Source: Verrucomicrobiales bacterium (GTDB lineage Bacteria; Verrucomicrobiota; Verrucomicrobiia; Verrucomicrobiales; DEV007). From it: a stretch of DNA of 64,000 nt. The first letter of the stretch is position 1. The number at the start of each line of letters is the position of its first letter. Below are positions 18,343-27,724 of this stretch, piece after piece. The translations under genes and the position numbers were made by a program. The DNA lies in the NCBI GenBank assembly GCA_029213005.1, contig JARGPI010000001.1, positions 307,356-371,355 on the forward strand, read 5' to 3'. The notes under the pieces were generated by a model. The model searched no databases. It saw only the letters and a list, made by a program, of their open reading frames with translations, and was not told where the DNA came from.

Positions 18343-18376
18343 CGCCGCTCCGGACCACCCGGTGCGGCGGTTTTCG
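18343..18376 (+). terminator. Rho-independent terminator after the 17809-18312 gene
   Basis: An 11 bp GC-rich stem with one T-T mismatch: arm CGCCGCTCCGG at 18343-18353, loop ACCAC, arm CCGGTGCGGCG at 18359-18369, followed by G and TTTT. It insulates the upstream pair from the VIT-VWA gene. Confidence 0.8.
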
Positions 18377-18452
18377 TTTCGGGCTGACAAGATTCTTTCG
18401 AATCTTTTACATCTTCCTGACACTTTTTCGGAAATTGAGCCGTCAGTGTTTT

Positions 18453-20768
18453 ATGAAGAAAATCTTAGGCCTGCTCAGCGCCATCCTGCTAAGTTCAAAC
18501 CTCATGGGGCAAGGATTGATCATCACCGATCAGCCCGTTATCGGCCTCCCTCCGCACCGGATCTTCCCAAGACCGCCCCGACCGATCGATCGATATCTGC
18601 CCATTCAGGTAAAGCGGTCCGATGTTGAGACGAGCATTAAAGGGCAAATCGCCACCACCACCATTTCGCAAACACTATACAATCCCGCGAACCGCAGAGT
18701 TCAGGGATTCTTTCTGTTTCCGATTCCGAATGACGCCCGGATCGATTCCTTCGCCATGGAAATTGACGGGGAGTTAACGGAAGGAGAGCTTCTTGATTCA
18801 GACAAAGCCCGTAAAATTTACGAAGACATTGTGCGGCGCACTCTCGATCCCGCGCTCTTCGAATACAGCGAACAAAATCTCTTCAAAGTGCGGATCTTCC
18901 CTTTCGAATCGTGTTCAACCAAGGAGATCAGGATCAAATACACTCAGTTGCTTCCGAAAGACGGCAATCTCGTGAACTACACCTTACCTTTAAAGTCCCG
19001 GGAACATTGCCTGACTCCTGACAAAAAGGCCGCTGGCAAATTCAATCTGGAGGTTTCATTAGATACCCCAAAAGACCAAAGGTTTCGCACCATCTACTCT
19101 CCGTCTCACGACATATCGGTCGAGTTCAACGATAAGAAGAATAAAGCGACGGTAACGCTTGCGGACAAAGCGGCATCCCCGGTCTCCGATTTCCAATTGG
19201 TTTATTCGACAGCTCCGTCAGATAAAGAGACTCCCCCTCTTACCACCGAATTTTTCACCTACTACGACAAAGACAAAAAGGACGAAGGACATTTTCTGGT
19301 TTTAGTGAGTCCCCAGGTCTGGAACGACGCTCCGTTAGCTCCCCAGCCTAAAGATGTCGTCTTTGTTCTCGACTCCTCTGCATCGATGCGCGACGGAAAA
19401 CTCGATAAGGCAAAAGAAGGCCTCGACTTCTGCCTCGACTCATTGAATCCCGACGATCGCTTTCAGATCGTTCGATTCTCTACGGATTCCGAAACCCTTT
19501 TCAAATCATTGGTTCCGGCAACTAAAGAAAACCTCACCAGAGCGGGTGATTTCATCAAAACGATCAAAGCGATTGGTGGAACGGCGGTCGAAGAGGCACT
19601 CTCTGTTGCTGTCGACAGCCTTTCAGCCACGAAAAACGAGGACAACCGCCCCCGACAGATTATCTTTATTACCGACGGCAAACCGACTCTCGGCGCAACC
19701 GATGAAAAAGTATTGGTAAAGGGTGTCCAGCGACAGTTGGCTGACGCAGAAGTGAAGGCTCGCGTCTTTTCTTTTGGTATCGGCGCCAAGATCAATACCC
19801 ATCTACTCGATCTTCTCGCCCGGGAAACCAAAGCCCACACTCAATACGCGCTTCCGACCGAAGACATCGAACACAAAATCAGCCGGTTTTACTCCAAGTT
19901 CGCCGAACCGGTGTTTTCCGATTTATCTATCGATATCACCGGAGCGGACTGGATCCGAGCTCTGACCCCGAAAAATATACCCGATGTTTTTCGTGGTGAC
20001 CAACTCGTCATCCTTGGTCGCTTCAAGAAAAGCAACGAGAACGGCGAACTCACTCTGTCGGGTAATTTCAGAGGCAAAGAAACGACCTTTACCTATCCCT
20101 TTTCATTTGCCGGTGGCGGGAAACAAAACCAGTTTATTCCGCGTCTGTGGGCAGTTCGCCGCGTCGGCTGGTTGCTGGAGCAAATCCGGCTCAACGGGGA
20201 GAGCGATGAGCTGAAAGACGAAGTGACCTCGCTGGCCCGGGAATATGCGATCGTAACACCCTACACCTCTTGGCTAATCCTCGAGGACGAAGCCAAACGG
20301 GGCGTGCCGGTCACGAACCGGTCTCTACGGGAATTCGACGCAACACCAATGGCCCGCCGGGAGCTCCGGACCAAAGCTGATGCCTTTGCCTATGAAAAGA
20401 GTGGAGACGAGGCATTGGCCGCCGCGGCATCGGAAGCCGATTTCAAAAGCGCCAGTAACATCGCAGCTCAGAGCCGGGCGATGAAGCGATCCAACTACAG
20501 CGCCGCAGCACCAGCACCCGGCGCCGTTCAGATCGAACCGGAAACTCAACTGATCAATGGCAAGACATTCTATCGGAATTCCGATCAATGGGTCGATTCC
20601 GATTCGCAGGCGCTTGGCAAAGATACACCGGTCCGCCAAATCAAATTCGGAACGGATGAATACTTTACGTTTCTCCGAAACAACCCACAGGCCTCGCAGT
20701 GGTTCTCCGCCGGGAACAACTTGAGGCTCGCCTTCAGCGAAAAAGAAATCATCGAAATCATAAACTAA
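18453..20768 (+). CDS. Exported VIT and von Willebrand factor A domain protein
   Basis: A 771-residue protein starting at ATG 18453 with signal peptide KKILGLLSAILLSSNLMGQG. The frame extends upstream only to a TTG. Residues about 50-180 form a VIT (inter-alpha-trypsin inhibitor) domain: VETSIKGQIATTTISQTLYN and SDKARKIYEDIVRR. A VWA domain follows at about 300-480 with MIDAS DSSAS (VVFVLDSSASMRDGK) and later GGTAVEEAL and FITDGKPTLG. The C-terminal 250 residues are less ordered. VIT-VWA proteins mediate metal-dependent protein adhesion at the cell surface. The next gene, 19 bp on, also has a VWA domain, so the two probably work together. Confidence 0.9.
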   Translation: MKKILGLLSAILLSSNLMGQGLIITDQPVIGLPPHRIFPRPPRPIDRYLPIQVKRSDVETSIKGQIATTTISQTLYNPANRRVQGFFLFPIPNDARIDSFAMEIDGELTEGELLDSDKARKIYEDIVRRTLDPALFEYSEQNLFKVRIFPFESCSTKEIRIKYTQLLPKDGNLVNYTLPLKSREHCLTPDKKAAGKFNLEVSLDTPKDQRFRTIYSPSHDISVEFNDKKNKATVTLADKAASPVSDFQLVYSTAPSDKETPPLTTEFFTYYDKDKKDEGHFLVLVSPQVWNDAPLAPQPKDVVFVLDSSASMRDGKLDKAKEGLDFCLDSLNPDDRFQIVRFSTDSETLFKSLVPATKENLTRAGDFIKTIKAIGGTAVEEALSVAVDSLSATKNEDNRPRQIIFITDGKPTLGATDEKVLVKGVQRQLADAEVKARVFSFGIGAKINTHLLDLLARETKAHTQYALPTEDIEHKISRFYSKFAEPVFSDLSIDITGADWIRALTPKNIPDVFRGDQLVILGRFKKSNENGELTLSGNFRGKETTFTYPFSFAGGGKQNQFIPRLWAVRRVGWLLEQIRLNGESDELKDEVTSLAREYAIVTPYTSWLILEDEAKRGVPVTNRSLREFDATPMARRELRTKADAFAYEKSGDEALAAAASEADFKSASNIAAQSRAMKRSNYSAAAPAPGAVQIEPETQLINGKTFYRNSDQWVDSDSQALGKDTPVRQIKFGTDEYFTFLRNNPQASQWFSAGNNLRLAFSEKEIIEIIN

Positions 20769-20787
20769 ACCACCAACAACTATAGCA

Positions 20788-21939
20788 ATGAAACTAACAA
20801 AATGCCTTATCACCACTCTAACGATGCTCAGCCTCAGCGTTCCGACTCTATATGCTGAGGATACCGCAAAAAAAATCACCAAGCCGAAGATCGAAGTCTG
20901 CTTTGTTCTGGATACCACGGGATCCATGGGCGGCTTAATTCAAGGCGCTAAAGAAAAAATATGGTCGATCGCCAATGAAATCGTCGACGCAGATCCGACT
21001 CCGGAACTAAAGATCGGTTTGGTTGGTTACCGGGACCGTGGAGATCAATATATCACCAAGCAATTCCCTTTAACTGATGATATCGATGCCATCTACGGCG
21101 ATCTGCTTGGTTTTCGAGCCGGAGGTGGCGGCGATGGGCCGGAGTCAGTCAATCAGGCTTTGCACGAAGCAGTCACGGATATGAAATGGTCGAAGTCCAA
21201 AGAGGTATTGAAGATTATCTTTCTCGTCGGCGATGCCCCTCCTCACATGGACTATCAGGATGACGTGAAGTACCCCGAAGTCTGCCAGCTCGCTATGAAG
21301 AACGATCTGATTATCAATACGATTCAATGTGGAAACAACCGTTCAGCTACCGGTATCTGGCAGGAAATTGCGTCGAAATCGGAAGGCGATTATGCTGCGA
21401 TTCTGCAAAGCGGCGGCACCATCGCAATTTCCACTCCGTTCGACGATGAAATCGCTGCGCTCAATTCCCGACTCAACCATACGGTGCTTGCCTACGGCAG
21501 TGAAGAAGCGCGCGCTTCTGTGCGAATGAAAGTGAGTAACAATTCCGTGGCTTCAGCCGAAACTGTGGCATCCAGAGCGGGATATCTGAGCAAACAAAAA
21601 ATGGCAGGTGCCGCGTTTGCCAAACAAGTTAGTGGAGACAACGATCTTATCGCCTTGCTGGCCGAGAACAAAATTTCGAAAGACAATATCGAAGTCGAAA
21701 AGTTACCGGAAAAGGCGAAAGAGATGTCGGTAGAGGAGCGTAATGCCTGGATCGACACTCAACTGGAAGAGAGAAAACAAGCTCAGACAAACTTAACCGA
21801 GCTGCTCAAAAAGAGAGATGCTTTTGTGAAAGTCGAAAAAGACAAACTGGCTAAAGCTGGAAAAGGCGATGGCTTCGATGAGCAGGTCAGCAAATCACTT
21901 CGCGCCCAGGCCGCTAAAAAGGGAATTTTCTACAAGTAA
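20788..21939 (+). CDS. Exported VWA domain protein
   Basis: A 383-residue protein with a signal peptide (CLITTLTMLSLSVPTLYAED). The VWA domain occupies about residues 35-235 with MIDAS DTTGSMGG (VCFVLDTTGSMGGLIQGAKE), GLVGYRDRGD, a Gly-rich GGGGDGPESVNQAL and FLVGDAPPHMD. The C-terminal third is helical and charged (EEERKQAQTNLTELLKKRD-like), possibly coiled coil. It is translated just after the VIT-VWA protein and shares its likely adhesion or sensing role. Confidence 0.88.
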   Translation: MKLTKCLITTLTMLSLSVPTLYAEDTAKKITKPKIEVCFVLDTTGSMGGLIQGAKEKIWSIANEIVDADPTPELKIGLVGYRDRGDQYITKQFPLTDDIDAIYGDLLGFRAGGGGDGPESVNQALHEAVTDMKWSKSKEVLKIIFLVGDAPPHMDYQDDVKYPEVCQLAMKNDLIINTIQCGNNRSATGIWQEIASKSEGDYAAILQSGGTIAISTPFDDEIAALNSRLNHTVLAYGSEEARASVRMKVSNNSVASAETVASRAGYLSKQKMAGAAFAKQVSGDNDLIALLAENKISKDNIEVEKLPEKAKEMSVEERNAWIDTQLEERKQAQTNLTELLKKRDAFVKVEKDKLAKAGKGDGFDEQVSKSLRAQAAKKGIFYK

Positions 21940-21966
21940 ACCAATTATTGATTTGGCCGGGGTGGG

Positions 21967-23376
21967 TTAGGCGAGAATGTCTTTGACGACATGAGCGTGC
22001 TCCACTCCGGTCAATTTCATATCCAAGCCTTGAAACTTATAGGTAAAACGATTGTGATCGATTCCCAGTAAATGCAGCATTGTGGCATGAAAATCATGAA
22101 CGGTTACGACGTTCTCTTCTGCATTATAACCAAAATCATCGGTCGCTCCGTAAGTCAGCCCGCCTTTGATACCGCCGCCAGCCATCCAGATGGAAAAACC
22201 TTTGATGTGGTGATCGCGACCCGTGCCCTGAGCCATCGGGGTACGACCAAATTCCCCTCCCCACATCACCAGCGTGTCTTTTAACATCCCGCGGCGTTTC
22301 AAATCCTCTACCAGCGCCCACGAGCCCTGATCGACCAGTTTGGCGGTCGTTTCGACACCTTTCTTCACGCCGCCGTGATGATCCCAACCCCGGTGATAAA
22401 GTTGTATAAAGCGAACGCCGCGCTCAGCGAGTCGACGCGCCAGCAAACAGTTACTGGCAAAAGAACCATCTCCCGGCGTGGCACCATACATTTCGAGGAC
22501 CTCCTTCGGCTCATCCTTTAAGTCCACCAGTTCGGGAACCGAAGCCTGCATCCGGAAAGCCATTTCGTATTGGGTGATCTTCGTGTCGATTTCGGGATCC
22601 TTTACTTTTTCATTCCGAATCCGATTCAATGAATTCACCGCATCAACTACGGCCCGTTGGCCATACCGGTCGACCCCTTTGGGATTACTCACATAGAGAA
22701 CCGGATCGCCCTGAGAGTGAAACTGCACGCCCTGAAATCGACTGGGTAAAAATCCACTGTGCCATTGGCGCGACGCGATGGGTTGACTTTGGCCGCCACC
22801 GACCGATGTGAGCACGACGAATCCGGGGAGATTCTGCGAAACGCTGCCCAAACCATAGTTGATCCATGATCCCATACAGGGGCGCCCCGAAATCTGGGTC
22901 CCGGTATTCATAAAGGTATGCGCTGGATCGTGATTGATCTGCTTGGTCGTCATCGAATTGATGATCGTGATATCATCCGCCAGTTTCGCGATGTGGGGAA
23001 ACACATCTGAAATCATCTGGCCCGACTGACCGTGCCGGGAAAACGAGTGCTGAGGCCCCATACATTTCAGGGCGTCTTTTTTCCCCTGAAGCTGTGCGAT
23101 GGGTTGCCCTTCGGTGATGGATTTCGGCATCGGTTCGCCGTCCATCTTGATTAAAGCGGGTTTATAATCCAGCGTTTCGATGTGAGACGGTCCACCCGCC
23201 ATGCATAGAAAAATGACCCGCTTCGCTTTCGCCAAATGGTGAGGCTTAATCGCCCCTGCCCACTGTTGTTCGATTCCAGATTCCGCAAACAGTTGGTGCG
23301 TTAGTGCGGCTGCCCCAATTCCGACAGAAGACCGGTTAATAAACGCGCGTCGCGAAACGATGGAATCAAAATTCAT
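21967..23376 (-). CDS. DUF1501 protein, Tat-exported (first copy)
   Basis: A 469-residue protein of the sulfatase-like DUF1501 family. The N-terminus has a twin-arginine-like export signal (VSRRAFINRSSVGIGAAALT). Family hallmarks are HLAKAKRVIFLCMAGGPSHI, FMNTGTQISGRPCMGSWINY, LYHRGWDHHGG and MWGGEFGRTPMAQGTGRDHH. DUF1501 genes are typically paired with PSD1/PSCyt1 genes in Planctomycetota and Verrucomicrobiota, with a suspected role in handling complex extracellular substrates; no reaction is established. It starts 8 bp after the PIN gene and completes the PSD1-PIN-DUF1501 operon. Confidence 0.92.
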   Translation of the reverse strand: MNFDSIVSRRAFINRSSVGIGAAALTHQLFAESGIEQQWAGAIKPHHLAKAKRVIFLCMAGGPSHIETLDYKPALIKMDGEPMPKSITEGQPIAQLQGKKDALKCMGPQHSFSRHGQSGQMISDVFPHIAKLADDITIINSMTTKQINHDPAHTFMNTGTQISGRPCMGSWINYGLGSVSQNLPGFVVLTSVGGGQSQPIASRQWHSGFLPSRFQGVQFHSQGDPVLYVSNPKGVDRYGQRAVVDAVNSLNRIRNEKVKDPEIDTKITQYEMAFRMQASVPELVDLKDEPKEVLEMYGATPGDGSFASNCLLARRLAERGVRFIQLYHRGWDHHGGVKKGVETTAKLVDQGSWALVEDLKRRGMLKDTLVMWGGEFGRTPMAQGTGRDHHIKGFSIWMAGGGIKGGLTYGATDDFGYNAEENVVTVHDFHATMLHLLGIDHNRFTYKFQGLDMKLTGVEHAHVVKDILA

Positions 23377-23384
23377 AATACAGA

Positions 23385-23828
23385 TTACCTACTGGGGATG
23401 ATTAAAGGGTTGGTCGATTTGATCGAGGAAAAAGCACTGAAATCCCGGTCGGCACTCCAGAATTCATCAACGCCGTGGTTGATACACATTGCGGCGATTC
23501 GAATATCTTCGATTTCCGGACCTACCGGATTTTGCGCTGCTGCAAGTTTCCAGAATTTTTCAAAGTAACCCGGCCCTTCACCGATGAACTGCAAACCCGA
23601 CGATTTTTTCCATTTATCGAAAGCCTTAAAGCACTGCTCCATCGTCGAGGGAGGGTTGTATGGCCGGTTAGGCGACACCGTTGTAATAAATTCGCTCACA
23701 CAGGGCCATGGTATCGCCCAGGGCTCGCCGCTTTTCATGAGCCGCTCCAGAGCGACCAGTGCTTTGACGTGATAGGGGGAATCCAATCGGTGACAATAAA
23801 CCAGTATATCAGTATCAACCGCGATCAT
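23385..23828 (-). CDS. PIN domain nuclease (VapC-like)
   Basis: A 147-residue PIN-fold protein. Acidic active-site residues are visible in IAVDTDILVYCH (Asp5, Asp7), WPCVSEFITTV, EIEDIRIAAM and WSADRDFSAF, giving the four-acid metal site of PIN ribonucleases. Length and motifs match VapC toxins. No antitoxin gene precedes it. Its ATG instead abuts the TGA of the PSD1 gene (TGAATG), indicating translational coupling, and DUF1501 follows 8 bp on. It may be an orphan toxin or a domesticated nuclease. Confidence 0.85.
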   Translation of the reverse strand: MIAVDTDILVYCHRLDSPYHVKALVALERLMKSGEPWAIPWPCVSEFITTVSPNRPYNPPSTMEQCFKAFDKWKKSSGLQFIGEGPGYFEKFWKLAAAQNPVGPEIEDIRIAAMCINHGVDEFWSADRDFSAFSSIKSTNPLIIPSR

Positions 23829-26800
23829 TCAATTTCGGGAAATCGTTTCGTAAGAATTTAAAATAGCACGCGCCACCTGGGTGTAAGCAGCTGCGTCAGG
23901 TAGAGGAATCGATTTATCCCCGCGGGATTCACCGATTGTTAAAAGATCTTTTGCGGCGTTTTCTCTAGTCAGGTACTTCTGGCGCTGAGAATTGAAAAGT
24001 TCGACGAGGATATTGAGTTCATCCTCGCCCGGAACTCGTCCGGTCGCGAGTCGCCATCCTGTTTTGAGGTTTTCGCGGGGACTCGCATCTTTTGAAACAA
24101 ATCGCTCCGAAAATACCCGGGATGCTTCGACAAAGCTGGGATCGTTGAGCATCACGAGGGCCTGCTGGGGAATATTGGAGCGGGAGCGCTGCGAAGTGCA
24201 TTCTTCCCGACTTGGCGCATCAAAGGATACCATCGCTGGATGGGGAAAGCTGCGGCATCGAAAGGTATAGAGACCGCGCCGATACAATTCATCATTTTGA
24301 CCCGCTTCCCATTTTCTCCTCGGAAAATTCAGGTGCTGCCAATAGCCGGCGGGCTGATAAGGCTTCACACTTTTACCCCCCTCCTGCTCAACTAACAATC
24401 CGCTGATGTGCAGTGCGGTATCCCGGACAAACTCCGCCTCGAGCCGCCAGCGCCCCTGTCTGCCCCAAAGCAGGTTCGTAGGATCCGCCTTGAGTAACTC
24501 CGGAGTTACGGTCGAGACCTGGCGATAGGTGTCCGACATCACAATTTGAGTGATCAGTGCTTTGATATCCCAACCGCTGTCACGAAAACTGATCGACAGT
24601 TGATCGAGTAATTCCGGATGAGTCGGAGGCTCCCCCTGCCCTCCGAGATCATCGACGTTCCGGGAAAGCCCCTGACCGAACAGTAACATCCAGATCCGGT
24701 TGACCATGGTCCTCGAAGTGAGCGGATTCCCCGGTTCAACGATCCATTTAGCGAGATCGAGACGGTTACCACGTCGATCACTTGGCAGATCATTTCCTCT
24801 CGGTAGGAAGGCGGGAAGTGCCGGCTCCACCATCTCACCCGTTTTATCCAACCAATCGCCACGATGGAGCAATCGGGTCATCCGTGGCTCAGCCAGTGAT
24901 TCGGAGACCAGCATGGTCTTCACCCCTTTGCTGATTGCGTCGATCTTTGCCTTCGTTTTTTGATTCGTTTCGACCACTTCGGCGAGGAGTGGCGTTTGAC
25001 TCCGGAAATAATCTCTCAACAGCGCCTTTTCCTTGTCATTCTTATCACCCGGAGCCTTTTTCAATGCGGAGAGGACATCGCCGGGCAGGTTCGTCTTCCC
25101 TTTGATTCCCGGGTTGAGAGAATCGGTGACACTGAGCCGGAATTTGCCGATATTATGACCGGCATGCCCGGCCTGATGCTGGAGCTCGATGGTTAATTTT
25201 TCGGAGTCACCCAAAATGACGGGAGATTCAAAAACAAACATAGCGACGCGATCCGTTCCGGATGTCTGGTGTCCGTTCACCGCCCAGCCGGTCTGATTTT
25301 TGCCGTCGAGCACGGCCGCGACGGGCCAGGATTTCTGTTCAAAATCCGCCTGCGCCGAAGCAACTTTTACCGGTTTGCTCTGATGAGTCACTTTGATCCC
25401 CGAAAGGATAAAATTACCATTCGAACGCGATAAACTCTTTCTGGGAAACCCCGAATCAGACAGTGCCTCAAGGCGAATCGCAGTGACGGTGCCGACGCTT
25501 TTAAGATCGATCAAATAATTATCTCTCGCCGGGTTAGCTCCCGAAGTGATCACCGATTGATCATCCAGGATTTTCAAAGTCTGACCGCCCGTCGATTTCA
25601 GGGTGACTGGTTTGACGACTTTCCAAACCTCCTTTTTCCCGCCGGTGAGTTGCTTTCGTAACTCCGATTCCCAAGCGACTTGAGCAGTGTCGACTCGCTC
25701 CTTTAGCGCGCCGTCCTCTGCTAATACCGATTCGATCGAGTTCTCTGCCAGCTCCGCCTCAAGTTGCGCGATCTCCCGGGTTTCCGCTTCGGTGGGAAGT
25801 TGCAGATTCGGCTGACGCTTCCCGATTGGCTTCTCCTTTATATCGGCGAAAAAGGCGGCCATGGTGTAGAAATCGCGAGCGGTAAATGGGTCGTATTTGT
25901 GATCGTGACACTGCGCACACCCGATCGTCGAGCCAAGCCAGACGCCGGATACATTCCGAACCCGATCGGCAGCATGAATCACCATATATTCGGCGGCCTG
26001 AGCGCCCCCTTCTTCGGTCGACTGCAAAAGGCGGTTGTAGCCCGATGCAATGAGCTGCTCGAGGGTCGGCTCCGGAAGTAAGTCACCCGCGAGTTGCTCG
26101 ATGGTAAACTGATCGTAAGGCAAATTCCGGTTAAACGCCGAAATTACATAATCCCGATAGGCCGAAACCTCCATAAAGTTATCGGAGTGATAACCAATCG
26201 TATCGGCATAGCGGACCAGATCGAGCCAATAGACCGCCATTCGTTCGCCGAAAGCCGGGTCGGCCAACAAATCGCCAACCAGTTTGCGGTAGGCATCCGG
26301 CGATTTCTGATTCACAAAACGATCCACTTCTTCCGGAGTCGGCGGCAAGCCGAGGAGGTCAAAATAGAGGCGCCTTACGAGCGTTAGAGGGTCCGCTGCC
26401 GGAGACGGCTGAAGCCCGGCAGCCAGGAGATCCTTCCCGATATAATGATCGATCAGGTTTTCATCCGACGGGACCTCTTTCTTTTCGAGAGGAGCATAGG
26501 ACCAGTGCGTTTTGTATTCCGCCCCTTCTTCGATCCAGGCTTTAATAAGACTCTTCTCCTTTTCGGTCAAAGGCTTGTGAAACTTGGGAGGGGGCATCAA
26601 TTCGTCTTCGTCATCCGAGATGATCCGATACCAGGCTTCACTTTTTTCCAGATCACCGGGAACGATCGCCGCGTAGCCACCGAGATCGGCGAGAGCACCG
26701 GCGGCGGTATCGAGTCGCAGATCTGCTTTGCGATCATGCTCATCAAAACCATGACAGGCAAAACACTTGTCCGATAAGATCGGGCGAACATCACGGTTGA

Positions 26801-26867
26801 AATCGACACCAAAACAGAAAGAGCCGAAGCAAACCAATAACGACAAAACTGGCAGCTTTTTGTTCAT
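23829..26867 (-). CDS. PSD1/planctomycete cytochrome c domain protein (PSCyt1-DUF1549-DUF1553)
   Basis: A 1012-residue exported protein with signal peptide KLPVLSLLVCFGSFCFGVDF. The PSCyt1 domain (about 20-110) has CFACHGFDEHDRKADLRLD, a CxxCH haem site. DUF1549 (about 140-350) includes LYFDLLGLPPTPEEVDRFV and a second CxxCH in STIGCAQCHDHKYDP. A middle region with a carbohydrate-module look (FVFESPVILGDSEKLTIELQ) leads to DUF1553 (about 690-960) with NPLTSRTMVNRIWMLLFGQG and RSNIPQQALVMLND. These proteins are abundant in polysaccharide-degrading PVC bacteria and are thought to be redox-active surface proteins. First gene of its operon. Confidence 0.93.
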   Translation of the reverse strand: MNKKLPVLSLLVCFGSFCFGVDFNRDVRPILSDKCFACHGFDEHDRKADLRLDTAAGALADLGGYAAIVPGDLEKSEAWYRIISDDEDELMPPPKFHKPLTEKEKSLIKAWIEEGAEYKTHWSYAPLEKKEVPSDENLIDHYIGKDLLAAGLQPSPAADPLTLVRRLYFDLLGLPPTPEEVDRFVNQKSPDAYRKLVGDLLADPAFGERMAVYWLDLVRYADTIGYHSDNFMEVSAYRDYVISAFNRNLPYDQFTIEQLAGDLLPEPTLEQLIASGYNRLLQSTEEGGAQAAEYMVIHAADRVRNVSGVWLGSTIGCAQCHDHKYDPFTARDFYTMAAFFADIKEKPIGKRQPNLQLPTEAETREIAQLEAELAENSIESVLAEDGALKERVDTAQVAWESELRKQLTGGKKEVWKVVKPVTLKSTGGQTLKILDDQSVITSGANPARDNYLIDLKSVGTVTAIRLEALSDSGFPRKSLSRSNGNFILSGIKVTHQSKPVKVASAQADFEQKSWPVAAVLDGKNQTGWAVNGHQTSGTDRVAMFVFESPVILGDSEKLTIELQHQAGHAGHNIGKFRLSVTDSLNPGIKGKTNLPGDVLSALKKAPGDKNDKEKALLRDYFRSQTPLLAEVVETNQKTKAKIDAISKGVKTMLVSESLAEPRMTRLLHRGDWLDKTGEMVEPALPAFLPRGNDLPSDRRGNRLDLAKWIVEPGNPLTSRTMVNRIWMLLFGQGLSRNVDDLGGQGEPPTHPELLDQLSISFRDSGWDIKALITQIVMSDTYRQVSTVTPELLKADPTNLLWGRQGRWRLEAEFVRDTALHISGLLVEQEGGKSVKPYQPAGYWQHLNFPRRKWEAGQNDELYRRGLYTFRCRSFPHPAMVSFDAPSREECTSQRSRSNIPQQALVMLNDPSFVEASRVFSERFVSKDASPRENLKTGWRLATGRVPGEDELNILVELFNSQRQKYLTRENAAKDLLTIGESRGDKSIPLPDAAAYTQVARAILNSYETISRN

Positions 26868-26957
26868 TGGAAGATAAACACGAAAGCCTATTCAAACAGA
26901 TATGTCACCTGTCTTTTTGCGGGAGTTTTTGGGACCGACTCATCTCAGTTTCTGCCA

Positions 26958-26997
26958 ATTGCACAGGGTACAGTCCCGGATTGTACCCTGTACAGTC
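26958..26997. repeat. Dispersed palindrome, two units with 22 bp period
   Basis: Unit 1 (26958-26975) is ATTGcAC-AGG-GTACAGTC with one arm base changed. Unit 2 (26980-26997) is ATTGTAC-CCT-GTACAGTC, with the asymmetric centre inverted. It lies in the 264 bp gap between the divergent PSD1 and 27132 genes. Apart from this repeat and an AT-rich tract at about 27003-27080 I see nothing in the gap. Confidence 0.8.
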
Positions 26998-27131
26998 TGG
27001 GAAACAGTATATTTGTTATGTTTTTTATAAAAACCATTGAAACTTCACATCCGAGCGTTTAAGTTTTTAAAAATATTAAGGTTCTGAACCAGTTACCCGG
27101 ATCCTTTGTATTACCGAACACTAAACACGGC

Positions 27132-27617
27132 ATGAAAGTTGATATCCCTGCACTAAACCAATTCACTATCCAGGCGGTTGATGAAATTCGTTTCTCCGGA
27201 ACAAACGAAGAGATCAAGTACTCCGTCGAAATCATTCCACATTCGATCACCAACCGCGTGGTGGTCGCATTGATGGATCAGCGTCAACTCACCGGCATGG
27301 CGGTCGCGATCTACCCGGCGACGGGCGAAGTGTGCGATGTCTCAAACGGCGGTGGTGTGATCGGCTACCTCCGGAATGCGCCGCTTAATCCCTCGGTTCC
27401 CATCAAGTGCGAATTGAGCGTGTTTCGCTTCGGCAAAAATTTTGTGTGCAGCACCGTAATCGACGGCGAGACTTTCCTTTATCCCGCATTCAGTTTTGAG
27501 CCATCAGCTCCGATGGCCGCTCTCGTCGGAAAAGAGAGCCATAACGGCGACAACCGTTTCTTCTGGAACCATTTATCGATTGAGGCACATGAACTCAATG
27601 GTGTGATAGCCGCTTAG
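27132..27617 (+). CDS. Conserved-looking hypothetical protein
   Basis: A 161-residue soluble protein without signal peptide or membrane helix. It looks beta-rich (IKYSVEIIPHSITNRVVVAL, CELSVFRFGKNFVCSTVIDG). I do not recognise a family; the composition and the good ATG start support a real gene. It stands alone, ending 44 bp before a strong terminator, with rnpB directly downstream. Confidence 0.65.
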   Translation: MKVDIPALNQFTIQAVDEIRFSGTNEEIKYSVEIIPHSITNRVVVALMDQRQLTGMAVAIYPATGEVCDVSNGGGVIGYLRNAPLNPSVPIKCELSVFRFGKNFVCSTVIDGETFLYPAFSFEPSAPMAALVGKESHNGDNRFFWNHLSIEAHELNGVIAA

Positions 27618-27661
27618 TGTTTTTCGAAACACGAGGCGAAACTATCAGTAGGTTGGTAATT

Positions 27662-27703
27662 GCGAATCCCGGCGGAATTTTCGTCCGGGGTTCGCTTTTT
27701 TTT
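27662..27703 (+). terminator. Rho-independent terminator between the 27132 gene and rnpB
   Basis: Arm GCGAATCCCGG (27662-27672) pairs with CCGGGGTTCGC (27685-27695) over 11 bp with one G-U pair, 12-base loop, followed by eight T (27696-27703). Confidence 0.9.
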
Positions 27704-27719
27704 GATTCGAAGGTATCAT
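27691..27719 (+). promoter_or_regulatory. Candidate rnpB promoter overlapping the terminator
   Basis: TATCAT at 27714-27719 sits 6 bases before the start of the P1 stem. A weak -35 (TTCGCT, 27691-27696) lies 17 bp upstream, inside the 3' arm and T-tract of the preceding terminator. Position is convincing; the -35 match is poor. Confidence 0.45.
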
Positions 27720-27724
27720 TCCGA

